Source: Pseudomonadota bacterium
GTDB taxonomy: Bacteria > Myxococcota_A > Polyangia > Polyangiales > Polyangiaceae
Length of the DNA: 31,294 bases
Assembly: GCA_023428245.1 (NCBI GenBank)
Contig: JAEYYX010000071.1
Location: 1 to 31,294 of the forward strand
Direction: 5' to 3'
The notes beneath the pieces were generated by a model. It was given only the letters and a program-made list of their open reading frames with translations, did not search any database and was not told the origin of the DNA. The translations under genes were made by a program, and so were the position numbers. Shown here one piece after another: positions 23,309-31,059 of the stretch (positions are counted from its first letter, which is position 1; the number at the start of each line of letters is the position of its first letter).

Positions 23309-25137
23309 ATTCTAGTTCTTCTCTCGACTCTTCTGACGCGAGCGCCGCTCCGCCTACGTTTTCGGTCCTCCCACTGTCCCCCGAGGTGCGGCGCGCGATC
23401 GATCAACTCGGCTTCAAGAGTCCGACGCCGGTCCAAACCGCAGTCTTCGAACCCGCTTCCGAGGGACGCGATCTCGTCGTCCAAGCGCGCACAGGCACGG
23501 GCAAGACCGCCGCTTTCGGTCTCCCACTCCTCGATCGTCTGATCAAGCGCGGCGAAAAGAGGGCTCAGGCCCTCATCCTCAGCCCCACGCGTGAACTCGC
23601 GCTGCAGATCACACGCGAGCTCGGTCGTATCGGCCAATTCCTGCCCATCGGCCAAGTCGCCATCTATGGCGGCGCGGCCATGGAGCCTCAGGTGCGCGCG
23701 CTCGCAGACGGCGCGCAGATCATTGTCGGAACTCCTGGCCGCGTCCTCGACCATCTTGAGCGCGGTACACTGAACCCAGAGAGCCTCCGGATCGTGATCT
23801 TGGATGAGAGCGACGAGATGCTCTCGATGGGCTTTTTGCCTCAGATCAACGCGATTTTAGACCACCTACCGACCCCGCGCCAGACGCTCCTCTTCAGCGC
23901 GACGGTGCCCCCGGACGTGAAGCGGATCGCCGAGTCTCGCCTGAAAAACCCCGAGTTCATCACGCTGAGCGGAGACCACATCGGCGCGCTCTCGATCGAG
24001 CATTACACCTACCCGAGCCGTGGCAACAAAGCCGACGAGTTGGTCCAGATCATCCAGGCCGAAGCCCCCGAAAGTGCCATCGTCTTCTGCAACACGCGCG
24101 ACCAGACGAAGCGCATCGCTACCGCGCTCAAGGCCCAGGGCTTCGCCGCCGACTGGTTGAACGCCGATCTGTCTCAGGCCGACCGTGAGCGAGTTATGAG
24201 CGAGGTCCGCTCGGGCAAGCTGCGCTTCTTGGTCGCGACCGACGTCGCCGCCCGCGGCATCGACATCTCGCATCTTACACACGTCATCAACGCCGACTTC
24301 CCTGAGTCCGCCGAAAACTACGTCCACCGCACAGGACGCACCGGCCGCGCCGGACGCACCGGCCGCGCGCTCAGCCTGATCGCGCCCCAGGACATCGGAA
24401 ACCTCTACATCCTCCGCCTCACCTACAAGATCTTCCCTGTCGAGCGCGCTCTGCCGACGCCCGATGATCTGAAGGCGCGGGCGGAAGTGGCCCGGCTCGA
24501 GAAGCTCGAGGCGCTCCTCGCCGGAGCCCGCTTTACCGAAGGAGAGCGCAGCTTCGCCCGCCGCGTCCTCGACAGCGAGCAGGCGGAGGAGCTTTTGATG
24601 AGCCTACTCCGGAACTTCGAAGGCGTCGTCGACAAGGCCCCCGAGCGAGCCCCCGAAGAGCCGCGCGCTTCGAGGGCTCAGCGCGCACCCCGGGAGCCCC
24701 GGGAGCCCCGGGAGCGAGATGTCGTCGAAGCTGAGCCCGGAGTCAGCGAGACGAAGGCCGCACGGCTTGCGCGCCGCCGCGATGAGCGCAAGCGCAAATC
24801 GGAGCGTCCCCGGCTCGTCGAGGCCGAAGTCGAACTCGAAGCCCCTCGCGAAGTCTCCGAGGATCAGGAAGAACCTACTGAGGAGCGGGTGAAGCTCTTC
24901 GTCTCCTCCGGCAAGCGCGACGGCGTTCGCGCCGACGAGTGGATCCACATCCTCAAAGCGGCAGGTCTCTCCGAGAGCGACATTGTCTCGGTCAAGGTGA
25001 AGGAGAAACACTCCTTCGTTTCCGTGCGCCCTGACCTCGCCGCCCAGGCTCTCTCCGCGCTCAATGGCGCCGAGGTCCTCGGGCGCAAAGTGCGCGCTGA
25101 GACAGCCCGCCCCCGCGCCGACGCTGAAGCCAGCTGA
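23305..25137 (+). CDS. DEAD-box-type RNA helicase with DbpA-like RNA-binding domain
   Basis: 610 aa. It unwinds RNA duplexes with ATP, likely in ribosome assembly or mRNA turnover, in the cytoplasm. Motifs in order: Q motif GFKSPTPVQ (36-44), motif I ARTGTGKT (61-68), PTRELALQ (94-101), TPGR (143-146), motif II DESD (167-170), SAT (198-200), and VI HRTGRTGR (341-348). Residues about 380-440 form the helical dimerisation-like region. A basic/acidic low-complexity linker follows (about 450-525), then a DbpA-type RNA-binding domain (529-600: VKLFVSSGKRDGVRADEW...SFVSVRPDLAAQALSAL). Motif II has Ser in place of the Ala of DEAD; the catalytic D-E-x-D is kept. Closest in layout to DeaD/CsdA. GTG start overlaps the upstream stop. 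Confidence 0.95.
   Translation: MNSSSSLDSSDASAAPPTFSVLPLSPEVRRAIDQLGFKSPTPVQTAVFEPASEGRDLVVQARTGTGKTAAFGLPLLDRLIKRGEKRAQALILSPTRELALQITRELGRIGQFLPIGQVAIYGGAAMEPQVRALADGAQIIVGTPGRVLDHLERGTLNPESLRIVILDESDEMLSMGFLPQINAILDHLPTPRQTLLFSATVPPDVKRIAESRLKNPEFITLSGDHIGALSIEHYTYPSRGNKADELVQIIQAEAPESAIVFCNTRDQTKRIATALKAQGFAADWLNADLSQADRERVMSEVRSGKLRFLVATDVAARGIDISHLTHVINADFPESAENYVHRTGRTGRAGRTGRALSLIAPQDIGNLYILRLTYKIFPVERALPTPDDLKARAEVARLEKLEALLAGARFTEGERSFARRVLDSEQAEELLMSLLRNFEGVVDKAPERAPEEPRASRAQRAPREPREPRERDVVEAEPGVSETKAARLARRRDERKRKSERPRLVEAEVELEAPREVSEDQEEPTEERVKLFVSSGKRDGVRADEWIHILKAAGLSESDIVSVKVKEKHSFVSVRPDLAAQALSALNGAEVLGRKVRAETARPRADAEAS
24691..24717 (+). repeat. 9-bp tandem repeat in the helicase linker
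   Basis: CGGGAGCCC occurs at 24691-24699 and 24700-24708, with a third, diverged copy at 24709-24717. It encodes a repeated Arg-Glu-Pro in the charged linker before the RNA-binding domain, consistent with slippage in a disordered segment. Confidence 0.7.
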
Positions 25138-25177
25138 ACGGCGAGCACGCCCCTTGCGCCATCCGCCGAAGGCAAGG

Positions 25178-25891
25178 TTGAAAGCGTCGGTGGGGCCAGG
25201 GTGCGAGGCCCCTCACGCGGACTTCGTCCTTGTCGAGCCAGAAACAGGCTTTGTGGGGTCGGAGAATACCGATGCGCTCTGGCCAAACGCGCGGCCTTCG
25301 GTCACCCTAAAGGTCGAGGTGCAATCAGAGAGTCGACAAATCGAGGGTCTCTATGCCGACGTCGAATGGGCGCTCGCGCAAGGTCTGCCCGAGCGCGATT
25401 TGATTGCCATGCTCCAGAGACTCGCCAAGGCCGCGACTCCGCGCTCTGAGTACTTCATTTACGCTCAGAGGAATCTGGCCGAGCTGATTGTGCGGCGCTC
25501 TCCGTTCCGAGCGGCCCGGCTTGCCCGGAGTGTGCTCGCGGTCCGAGACGACGACCGCGCTTATGCTGTGCTCGGTCTCTCGCACATGCTCATGGGCAAC
25601 TACCGCTCAGCCGAGAAGGCCTACCGCTCGGCCCTCGCCCTCGTGCCTCATTGTCCCTGGTACGCCCATAACCTGGGCCACTTACTCGACGTCGCCCTGG
25701 ATCGTCCCCGGGAAGCCCTATCCTTCCTTTGGATCGCGCGTCGAGGCCTGCCCCAGGAGCCCGAGATCGCAAGCTCCCTGGCCCACGCGCTCCTTCGCAG
25801 CGGAGATCCGAAGGGGGCCCAAAAAGAGCTCGCGCAGGCCCTCGGGAATGAACAAGAGGCTCAGGAGCTTCTGGAGTCCTGGGCGCGCTGA
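25178..25891 (+). CDS. TPR-like helical repeat protein
   Basis: About 237 aa if it starts at TTG 25178 (GAAGG five bases upstream); GTG at 25190 or 25253 are alternatives, and the frame is open back into the helicase gene. The C-terminal 150 residues are TPR-like helix pairs: SPFRAARLARSVLAVRDDDRAYAVLG, GNYRSAEKAYRSALALVPHCP, RPREALSFLWIARRGLPQEP and GDPKGAQKELAQALGNEQEA. Such proteins act as protein-binding scaffolds. No signal peptide or membrane segment. It ends 20 bases before the TolC-type gene, so co-transcription is likely. Confidence 0.7.
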   Translation: MKASVGPGCEAPHADFVLVEPETGFVGSENTDALWPNARPSVTLKVEVQSESRQIEGLYADVEWALAQGLPERDLIAMLQRLAKAATPRSEYFIYAQRNLAELIVRRSPFRAARLARSVLAVRDDDRAYAVLGLSHMLMGNYRSAEKAYRSALALVPHCPWYAHNLGHLLDVALDRPREALSFLWIARRGLPQEPEIASSLAHALLRSGDPKGAQKELAQALGNEQEAQELLESWAR

Positions 25892-25911
25892 GCGCATTCT
25901 GTGGCCCTTCG

Positions 25912-27336
25912 ATGAGCCTCGATCTCCCTGCCTTTCCCCGTGTCTTCGCCTGGATTTCGCTCGCTCTGTGTGCGGCGCTCCCCGCCCAAGCGGCTGAAGA
26001 CACCGCCGGGGAGAGTGAGACTCTCCGAACGGCCGAGCTGGTTCCGACCGCAGACCCCAAGATCCCGAACGATCCCCTCCTCGCCCCCTTGCCGCCGCCG
26101 AAGCGAGTCGTCCAGAGTTGGCGCGAGGCTCTCGACCTCCTGCGCAACAACTCCCTGGATCTCAGGCGCGCAAACGCCCAGGTCTCAGCCGCCCGCGGCC
26201 AGGCGCGCACAGCCCTCGCCTCGGCGCTCCCGACGCTCTCCGCCACCGCCCAGCTCAATCATCATCTCATCACGGGAACGATCACGGACGTAAACGGTCA
26301 AACGATCACCCAGCCGAACCCGCAGACCATCTGGGGCGCGAACGCGAACTTGCAGATGCCCCTCTTCGCGCCCGCAGCTTGGTTCGACTACGGAACCGCC
26401 AAAGACCAAATTCGTCAGAGTGAGCTCGCCTATAAGGACACTGAGCGGCGTGTCATCGCCGGGCTCGCCGAGGCGCTCGTCTCTCTCTTGACAACTGAAC
26501 GCACAGCTGAGGTGAGCCGCGTCAGCCTCGAAGGCGCGCTCGGGAGCCTCGAGCTGAATCGGCGGCGCGCCGAGCTGGGCATGGGGGTCCAGATTGATGT
26601 GCTGCGCGCCGAACAAGAGGTGGCCCGCAGTCGAGCGCAGGTGATCAACGCCAATGAGTCGGTCGAGCGCGCGCGGGAGGCGCTCGGTCTGGCGCTCGGC
26701 CTGGCTGAGCCCTCGGGGATCACTCCGGACCTCGATCTCGACGATCTCTCGAGGGACGCCCAGGCGACCTGTGAGAGCAAGAGCAGCATCGACGACCGCC
26801 CCGACATCCTGGCTCAGCGCGCCGCGGAAGCTCTCGGGCGGCGCCGGGTGCAGAGTGTCTCGCGCGCTTTCTTGCCGACCCTCACGGCAAACTCGACGCT
26901 CTCTTACAACGGCTTCTCCCGCTTCAGTCCAAACGGCGGAAATACGACCTGGACCATCGGCGCGGTTCTGAACTGGAACTTATATGATGGTGGCGCCCGC
27001 TACGGCCTCAAGCGACAGCGCGCAGCAGAAGTCGAACAAGCGGCCGCGACCACCGAAGAACTCCGGCGCAATGCCACCATCGAGGTCAACCGGGCGCTCC
27101 GCGCCGTCACGGTGGCGGAAAACGCTCTCAAGGTCTCCGAAGACTCCCGCAATGCGGCGACGAAGAACGCCGCTCTCGCCCGCGCGAAGCTCATGCTCGG
27201 GAGCGGATCCTCCTTCGATGTCGTCGACACCCAGCGCGCAAAACGCGAAGCCGAGCTTGACGTCACGGTGCGCGAATTCGAGGTCCTTCGCTCAAGAATC
27301 CAGGCGTTTTTGGTGCTCGCTTCCTGTGATCTGTGA
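25912..27336 (+). CDS. TolC-type outer-membrane efflux protein
   Basis: 474 aa. A signal peptide is present (residues 1-27, cleavage after LPAQA). The two-fold TolC repeat is visible: in each half a short beta-barrel segment (LPTLSATAQLNHHL near 104-117; FLPTLTANSTLSYNGF near 321-336) is followed by long amphipathic helices (AYKDTERRVIAGLAEALVSLL and GLKRQRAAEVEQAAATTEELRR). The family forms trimers that give tripartite efflux pumps or type I secretion systems their exit duct. No inner-membrane pump or adaptor gene is adjacent. The next gene, ccmC, starts 29 bases after its stop. Confidence 0.93.
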   Translation: MSLDLPAFPRVFAWISLALCAALPAQAAEDTAGESETLRTAELVPTADPKIPNDPLLAPLPPPKRVVQSWREALDLLRNNSLDLRRANAQVSAARGQARTALASALPTLSATAQLNHHLITGTITDVNGQTITQPNPQTIWGANANLQMPLFAPAAWFDYGTAKDQIRQSELAYKDTERRVIAGLAEALVSLLTTERTAEVSRVSLEGALGSLELNRRRAELGMGVQIDVLRAEQEVARSRAQVINANESVERAREALGLALGLAEPSGITPDLDLDDLSRDAQATCESKSSIDDRPDILAQRAAEALGRRRVQSVSRAFLPTLTANSTLSYNGFSRFSPNGGNTTWTIGAVLNWNLYDGGARYGLKRQRAAEVEQAAATTEELRRNATIEVNRALRAVTVAENALKVSEDSRNAATKNAALARAKLMLGSGSSFDVVDTQRAKREAELDVTVREFEVLRSRIQAFLVLASCDL

Positions 27337-27365
27337 AGTCCGGAGCAGAGCGCTATAAGGGGACC

Positions 27366-28121
27366 ATGAACGCGCCGAGGCCCTTGAGCCCCGCCCCTGA
27401 GCCGCCGAGAACATTCGCATCGGTCTTTTTCTCCGTCAGCGTCGCGAGCCTGGCCGTCCTTTTTTCCTACCACATTTGGTTCATCTTCACGCAGACGCCC
27501 GCGGCTCAGGCCGAAGCGGGCGGACTGACCCAGAAGATCCTCTACTTCCACGCTCCCGCGGCCTACGGCCTCTACCTCTCCGGTGCCGTCTGCTTCGTGG
27601 CGAGCGCAGCTTATATCGTGAAACCCACTCTGGGACGGAACGCCCTCGCTCAAGCAGCGGCGGAGGTGGCCACCGCCTTCGGGCTCATGGTGCTCATGAG
27701 CGGACCTGTCTGGGCAAAGAAGGCGTGGGGCTATTATTGGACGTGGGATCCGCGCCTAACGACGCTCCTGCTCGCCGTCCTTCTCTACCTCTCGATGGTG
27801 ATCTTTCGCCGGTTCGTCGGCGACGGGGACGCGGAAAGGCGCTTCGCGGCGGCCTTCGGAGTGCTCGGAACGACGCTCCTGCCGGTCATTCACTATTCCG
27901 TGCAGCTCTGGGGCGGAAATCACCCGACTGTGATCGGAAAAGGCGGCGGCGGACTCGCGAGTCCCGAGATGCGCTTTGCGCTCGGCTTTGGCTTTCTCAC
28001 CATGACGGGCCTCGCCATCATTCTTCTGATCCTCCGCACACGAGCAGCGGTGATCGACACGCGTGTCCGTGAGCTCGAAGACCGCCTCTTCGATCTCGAC
28101 GATTCCCAGGAAGCGGAGTAA
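27366..28121 (+). CDS. ccmC: Heme exporter/handling protein CcmC
   Basis: 251 aa from ATG 27366, with AAGGGG just upstream. It is an integral inner-membrane protein of cytochrome c maturation. The WWD heme-binding motif is WGYYWTWDPR (121-130), flanked by the two likely axial histidines, His62 (YFHAP) and His176 (VIHYSVQLW). Six hydrophobic helices are apparent, with the WWD loop on the periplasmic side. In the known system CcmC presents heme to CcmE, with CcmD helping to release it. Here ccmD follows, but ccmA, ccmB, ccmE and ccmF are not in the window. A charged coil forms the C-terminus. Confidence 0.93.
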   Translation: MNAPRPLSPAPEPPRTFASVFFSVSVASLAVLFSYHIWFIFTQTPAAQAEAGGLTQKILYFHAPAAYGLYLSGAVCFVASAAYIVKPTLGRNALAQAAAEVATAFGLMVLMSGPVWAKKAWGYYWTWDPRLTTLLLAVLLYLSMVIFRRFVGDGDAERRFAAAFGVLGTTLLPVIHYSVQLWGGNHPTVIGKGGGGLASPEMRFALGFGFLTMTGLAIILLILRTRAAVIDTRVRELEDRLFDLDDSQEAE

Positions 28122-28133
28122 CGAGAAGCGAAC

Positions 28134-28373
28134 ATGAAGGACGAAAACGCAAAGCTCGTACCCTCGGTCGAGAGCCGTTCTCAGGAGTTCGTCGCTGTCG
28201 AGGGCGGCGCGCAGGCGACCTCGTCCGCCGAACTTCTGCTCACGATCGCTTATGTGCTGATGTGGGCCTGTGTGTTCGGGTTAGCGATTTTCACATACAA
28301 GAGGCAAGCGCGAGCTCTGTCGCGTCTCGATGAACTCGAAAAGAACGTAGAGGCGCGGGACCGCTCCTCATGA
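28134..28373 (+). CDS. ccmD: CcmD family small membrane protein
   Basis: 79 aa, starting 12 bases after ccmC with GAGAAG as ribosome site. One membrane helix (about 33-54) carries the AY-x3-W pattern (AYVLMWACVFGL) typical of CcmD-like peptides, followed by a basic stretch YKRQARAL and a short coil (SRLDELEKNVEARD). CcmD assists CcmC in handing heme over. The N-terminal 30 residues are an acidic extension not present in most CcmD. Its stop overlaps the next ATG (ATGA). Confidence 0.8.
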   Translation: MKDENAKLVPSVESRSQEFVAVEGGAQATSSAELLLTIAYVLMWACVFGLAIFTYKRQARALSRLDELEKNVEARDRSS

Positions 28374-28495
28374 CCTTCGAACATATTCTCTACATCCCGG
28401 GCGTGCTATTGATCGGAACGCTCATTGGCTACTCCCTCGGGGCGAAAGCCGTTCGTGAGGAGATGGCCCGAGCGAAAAAACAAGCCAAACGCTGA
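28370..28495 (+). CDS. 41-residue membrane peptide overlapping ccmD
   Basis: ATG 28370 lies in the ccmD stop (ATGA) and the frame ends at TGA 28493-28495. The peptide begins MTFEHILYIPGVLLIGTLIG, forming one hydrophobic helix (about 6-24), followed by a strongly basic/acidic tail (VREEMARAKKQAKR). The coupling, hydrophobic helix and charged tail argue that it is made. It looks like a further small subunit of the heme-handling group, but I know of no family for it. Confidence 0.6.
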   Translation: MTFEHILYIPGVLLIGTLIGYSLGAKAVREEMARAKKQAKR

Positions 28496-28539
28496 CTCGG
28501 CGCCCTTTGGTCCCCGAGAAAGCGTCCGATGAGGGGATC

Positions 28540-29697
28540 ATGATCGACTTTCGAACTTCAGAAGAGCAACGCGCTCTCATAGAGATGGCCGCCCGTTTTA
28601 CGCGGGAGCGGATCATCCCAGTAGCCGCCGAGTGTGATCGAGAGGCCCGCTTCCCGATCGACGTCTTCAAGGACGGGTGGGAGCTCGGCCTCGTGAACCC
28701 GACGGTCCCGCCCGAGTACGGGGGGTCGGGGCTTGGCGAGCTCGACAACGCCATGATCGCGGAACAGCTCGCTTACGGCTGCACAGGCATCCAGACGAGC
28801 ATGCTCGCCAACACCCTCGCACTGACGCCGATCCTGCTCGCCGGGACCGAAGCGCAGAAGAAGAAGTACCTCGGCATGCTCACCTCCGAGCCCCTCTTCG
28901 CGAGCTACTGTACGACCGAGCCGACCGGCGGCAGTGACGTCGCTGGGCTCCGGACGCGCTTCGAGAAGCGCGGCGACGACTACGTCATCACGGGCGAGAA
29001 ATGCTGGATCACGAACGCCAGCCTCGCTTCGTTCTACGTCGTGTTCGCGACAAGTAACCCGGAGCTCCGCCACAAGGGCATCGCCGCGTTCATCGTCGAT
29101 CGCGACACCCCCGGGCTCACGGTCGGCAAACACGAAGACAAGATGGGCCAGCGGGCAAGCGACACGGCGGCCGTGAGCTTCGAAGAGGTCGTGGTGCCGA
29201 AAGAGAACCTGCTCGCCCCCGAGGGTGAGGGCTTCAAGCTCGCGATGGAAACCTTCAACCAGACGCGCCCGGACATCGGAGCCATGGCCACCGGGCTCCA
29301 GCAGCGCTGCCTCGACGAGTCCCTCGCCTACGCTCGCGAGCGGAAAGCCTTCGGCCAGGCGATCATCGAGCACCAGATGGTCCAGGCGATGCTCGCCGAC
29401 ATGGCGATCCACTGTGAGGCGACGCGCCTTCTTTACCAGAAGGCCGCCTGGAACCTCGACTCCGGCTCCCGCGATCCGATCGTCTCGAGCTACGCGAAGG
29501 CCTTCGGCGCCGATCGGGCCATGCAAACAGCCCTCGACGCTGTCCAGGTCTTCGGCGGAAACGGCTACGTCAAAGACTACCCCGTCGAGAAGCTGATGCG
29601 GGACGCGAAGGTGCTCCAGATTTACGAGGGCACGAGCCAGATCCAGCGCGTCGTCATCGCGCGCTCCCTAGCCCGCTCCCCCAGCGCCAAGGGCTAA
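28540..29697 (+). CDS. Acyl-CoA dehydrogenase
   Basis: 385 aa from ATG 28540, with GAGGGG four bases upstream; an in-frame GTG at 28507 gives an unlikely extension. It is an FAD enzyme of fatty-acid beta-oxidation that forms trans-2-enoyl-CoA and passes electrons to ETF. Substrate/FAD region: YCTTEPTGGSD (123-133) and the GEKCWITNAS strand (152-161). The FAD helix is QVFGGNGYVKDYPVEKLMRD, with QIYEGTSQIQR at the end, where Glu363 is the catalytic base, placed as in medium-chain acyl-CoA dehydrogenase. Length is normal for the family. The exact chain length of substrate cannot be read. Confidence 0.96.
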   Translation: MIDFRTSEEQRALIEMAARFTRERIIPVAAECDREARFPIDVFKDGWELGLVNPTVPPEYGGSGLGELDNAMIAEQLAYGCTGIQTSMLANTLALTPILLAGTEAQKKKYLGMLTSEPLFASYCTTEPTGGSDVAGLRTRFEKRGDDYVITGEKCWITNASLASFYVVFATSNPELRHKGIAAFIVDRDTPGLTVGKHEDKMGQRASDTAAVSFEEVVVPKENLLAPEGEGFKLAMETFNQTRPDIGAMATGLQQRCLDESLAYARERKAFGQAIIEHQMVQAMLADMAIHCEATRLLYQKAAWNLDSGSRDPIVSSYAKAFGADRAMQTALDAVQVFGGNGYVKDYPVEKLMRDAKVLQIYEGTSQIQRVVIARSLARSPSAKG

Positions 29698-29761
29698 CGA
29701 ACCGGCTGTTTGGCCGCCTTGGGGCGTTGCGAGCCGCGACCCCCAAGGCTAGCTTCCGCTC

Positions 29762-30259
29762 GTGTTTGGCATCTCGATGAGCGAGCTGGCCGTGATCGGT
29801 GTGGTCGCTCTCATCTTCGTTGGCCCTCAGAAGCTCCCGGGGCTCTTGCGCACGGCGGGAGAATGGGTCGGCAAGCTGCGCCGCCTCACGACCGAGGTGC
29901 GAGCCCAGACCGGTATCGACGAGATCCTCCGCGAAGAAGGCATCGACGGAGTGCGTGAGCTCCGTGCTCTTCTGCGCGGCGAAGTCGGCAATCGCAATAA
30001 CAATTGGCAGGGCAAGAGCCCGAACTACGAAGCCGGCGCCGAACCCCAGGTGAGCGACGAGTACCCTGTCGAAGGCGCCGACATCGGAGACGCTCTGCCG
30101 GACGATCTCTGGTCCCCGGAGGAGCCGATCGCCACCGAAGCGGCCGCGTCTGCCGAGTCCGCTGAGTCCGCTGAGTCCGCTGAGTCCGCTGAGTCCGCGA
30201 ACGGACCGCTTGAACCGAACCCAAAGGGCACCGAATCTTCGGAACCTCCCGCCCCATGA
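29762..30259 (+). CDS. tatB: Sec-independent translocase subunit TatB (TatA/B family)
   Basis: 165 aa from GTG 29762. The N-terminal membrane helix begins MFGISMSELAVIGVVALIFV, with the hinge GPQKLP (21-26) and an amphipathic helix (GLLRTAGEWVGKLRRLTTEVRAQ). The polar Glu8 in the helix is the mark of TatB over TatA. The long acidic tail contains five AES repeats and is disordered. With TatC it forms the receptor complex for folded proteins carrying twin-arginine signals. The stop overlaps the tatC ATG (ATGA). No separate tatA lies in the window. Confidence 0.93.
   Translation: MFGISMSELAVIGVVALIFVGPQKLPGLLRTAGEWVGKLRRLTTEVRAQTGIDEILREEGIDGVRELRALLRGEVGNRNNNWQGKSPNYEAGAEPQVSDEYPVEGADIGDALPDDLWSPEEPIATEAAASAESAESAESAESAESANGPLEPNPKGTESSEPPAP
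30152..30196 (+). repeat. Five 9-bp repeats in tatB (AES units)
   Basis: GCYGAGTCC is repeated five times in register (units start at 30152, 30161, 30170, 30179, 30188) and encodes AESAESAESAESAES in the acidic tail of TatB. Identity is exact apart from the first codon's third base, so the array is probably young and variable in length. Confidence 0.92.
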
Positions 30260-31059
30260 ACGACCCGAAAAAAGCCGCACCGGCTCCCGAACCCGGGACG
30301 ATGACCTTCTTCGAGCATCTCGAGGAGCTGCGCTCGCGCCTGATCCGAATCGCCCTCGCCTTCATCGTCGGGGGTGTCGTGGCCTGGTGGTTCAAGGAAG
30401 AACTCCTGATGTGGATCGCCCAGCCCTACATCGAAGGTTGGCACAGCCCAGACGGCCGCCAGGCGGGTTTTTACTTTCCCGCCCCCGCGACCCTCTTCAT
30501 CGCCTACATCAAGCTCTCCTTGCTCGGCGGCGCAGTCCTCGCTCTTCCGTTTATCCTTTATCAGGTCTGGGCTTTCATCGCCCCCGGCCTCTACGCCCAG
30601 GAAAAGCGCATCGCGATCCCCTTCGTCATCTCGAGCACCGCGCTCTTCGCCGGCGGAGCCTATTTCGGCTGGCGCCTCGTGTTCCCGGTCGCCTTCGAAT
30701 ACCTCCTGAACTTCCAGGATCTCCCGGAAGGGGCGCCCTTTCGCGTCGAAGCGAACGTGATGATCGACCAGTACCTGGAGTTCATCATTCAGGCCCTCGT
30801 CGCGTTCGGCGTGGTCTTCGAGATCCCGGTCGTGATCTTTTTCCTATCAGCGATCGGGCTCATCACCCACAAACACCTGATCAAGTTCTTTCGCTACTTC
30901 ATCGTGGTCGCCTTCGTGATCAGCGCCATCATCACGCCGCCCGATCCCCTCAGCCAGATCCTCCTGGCCACCCCGCTCATCTTGCTCTACGCGATCTCGA
31001 TCGGGATCGCCTTCCTCATGAGCAAACGCCGCGCGAAGCAGATCGCCGAAAGCACCTAG
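30256..31059 (+). CDS. tatC: Sec-independent translocase subunit TatC
   Basis: 267 aa, polytopic inner-membrane receptor for twin-arginine signal peptides. It has the cytoplasmic N-terminal motif MTFFEHLEELRSRL (16-29), the first periplasmic loop, and the conserved loop FIAPGLYAQEKR with Glu115 (equivalent of E. coli Glu103). The later helices and the loop ITPPDPLSQILLATPLILLY complete the six-helix fold. The ATG overlaps the tatB stop, so tatB and tatC are translationally coupled. A T-rich stretch (31067-31072) after the stop has no clear hairpin before it. Confidence 0.97.
   Translation: MNDPKKAAPAPEPGTMTFFEHLEELRSRLIRIALAFIVGGVVAWWFKEELLMWIAQPYIEGWHSPDGRQAGFYFPAPATLFIAYIKLSLLGGAVLALPFILYQVWAFIAPGLYAQEKRIAIPFVISSTALFAGGAYFGWRLVFPVAFEYLLNFQDLPEGAPFRVEANVMIDQYLEFIIQALVAFGVVFEIPVVIFFLSAIGLITHKHLIKFFRYFIVVAFVISAIITPPDPLSQILLATPLILLYAISIGIAFLMSKRRAKQIAEST

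Noticed and set aside
28558..29526. 322-codon minus-strand frame
   Set aside because: Antisense to the acyl-CoA dehydrogenase, which carries both family signatures.
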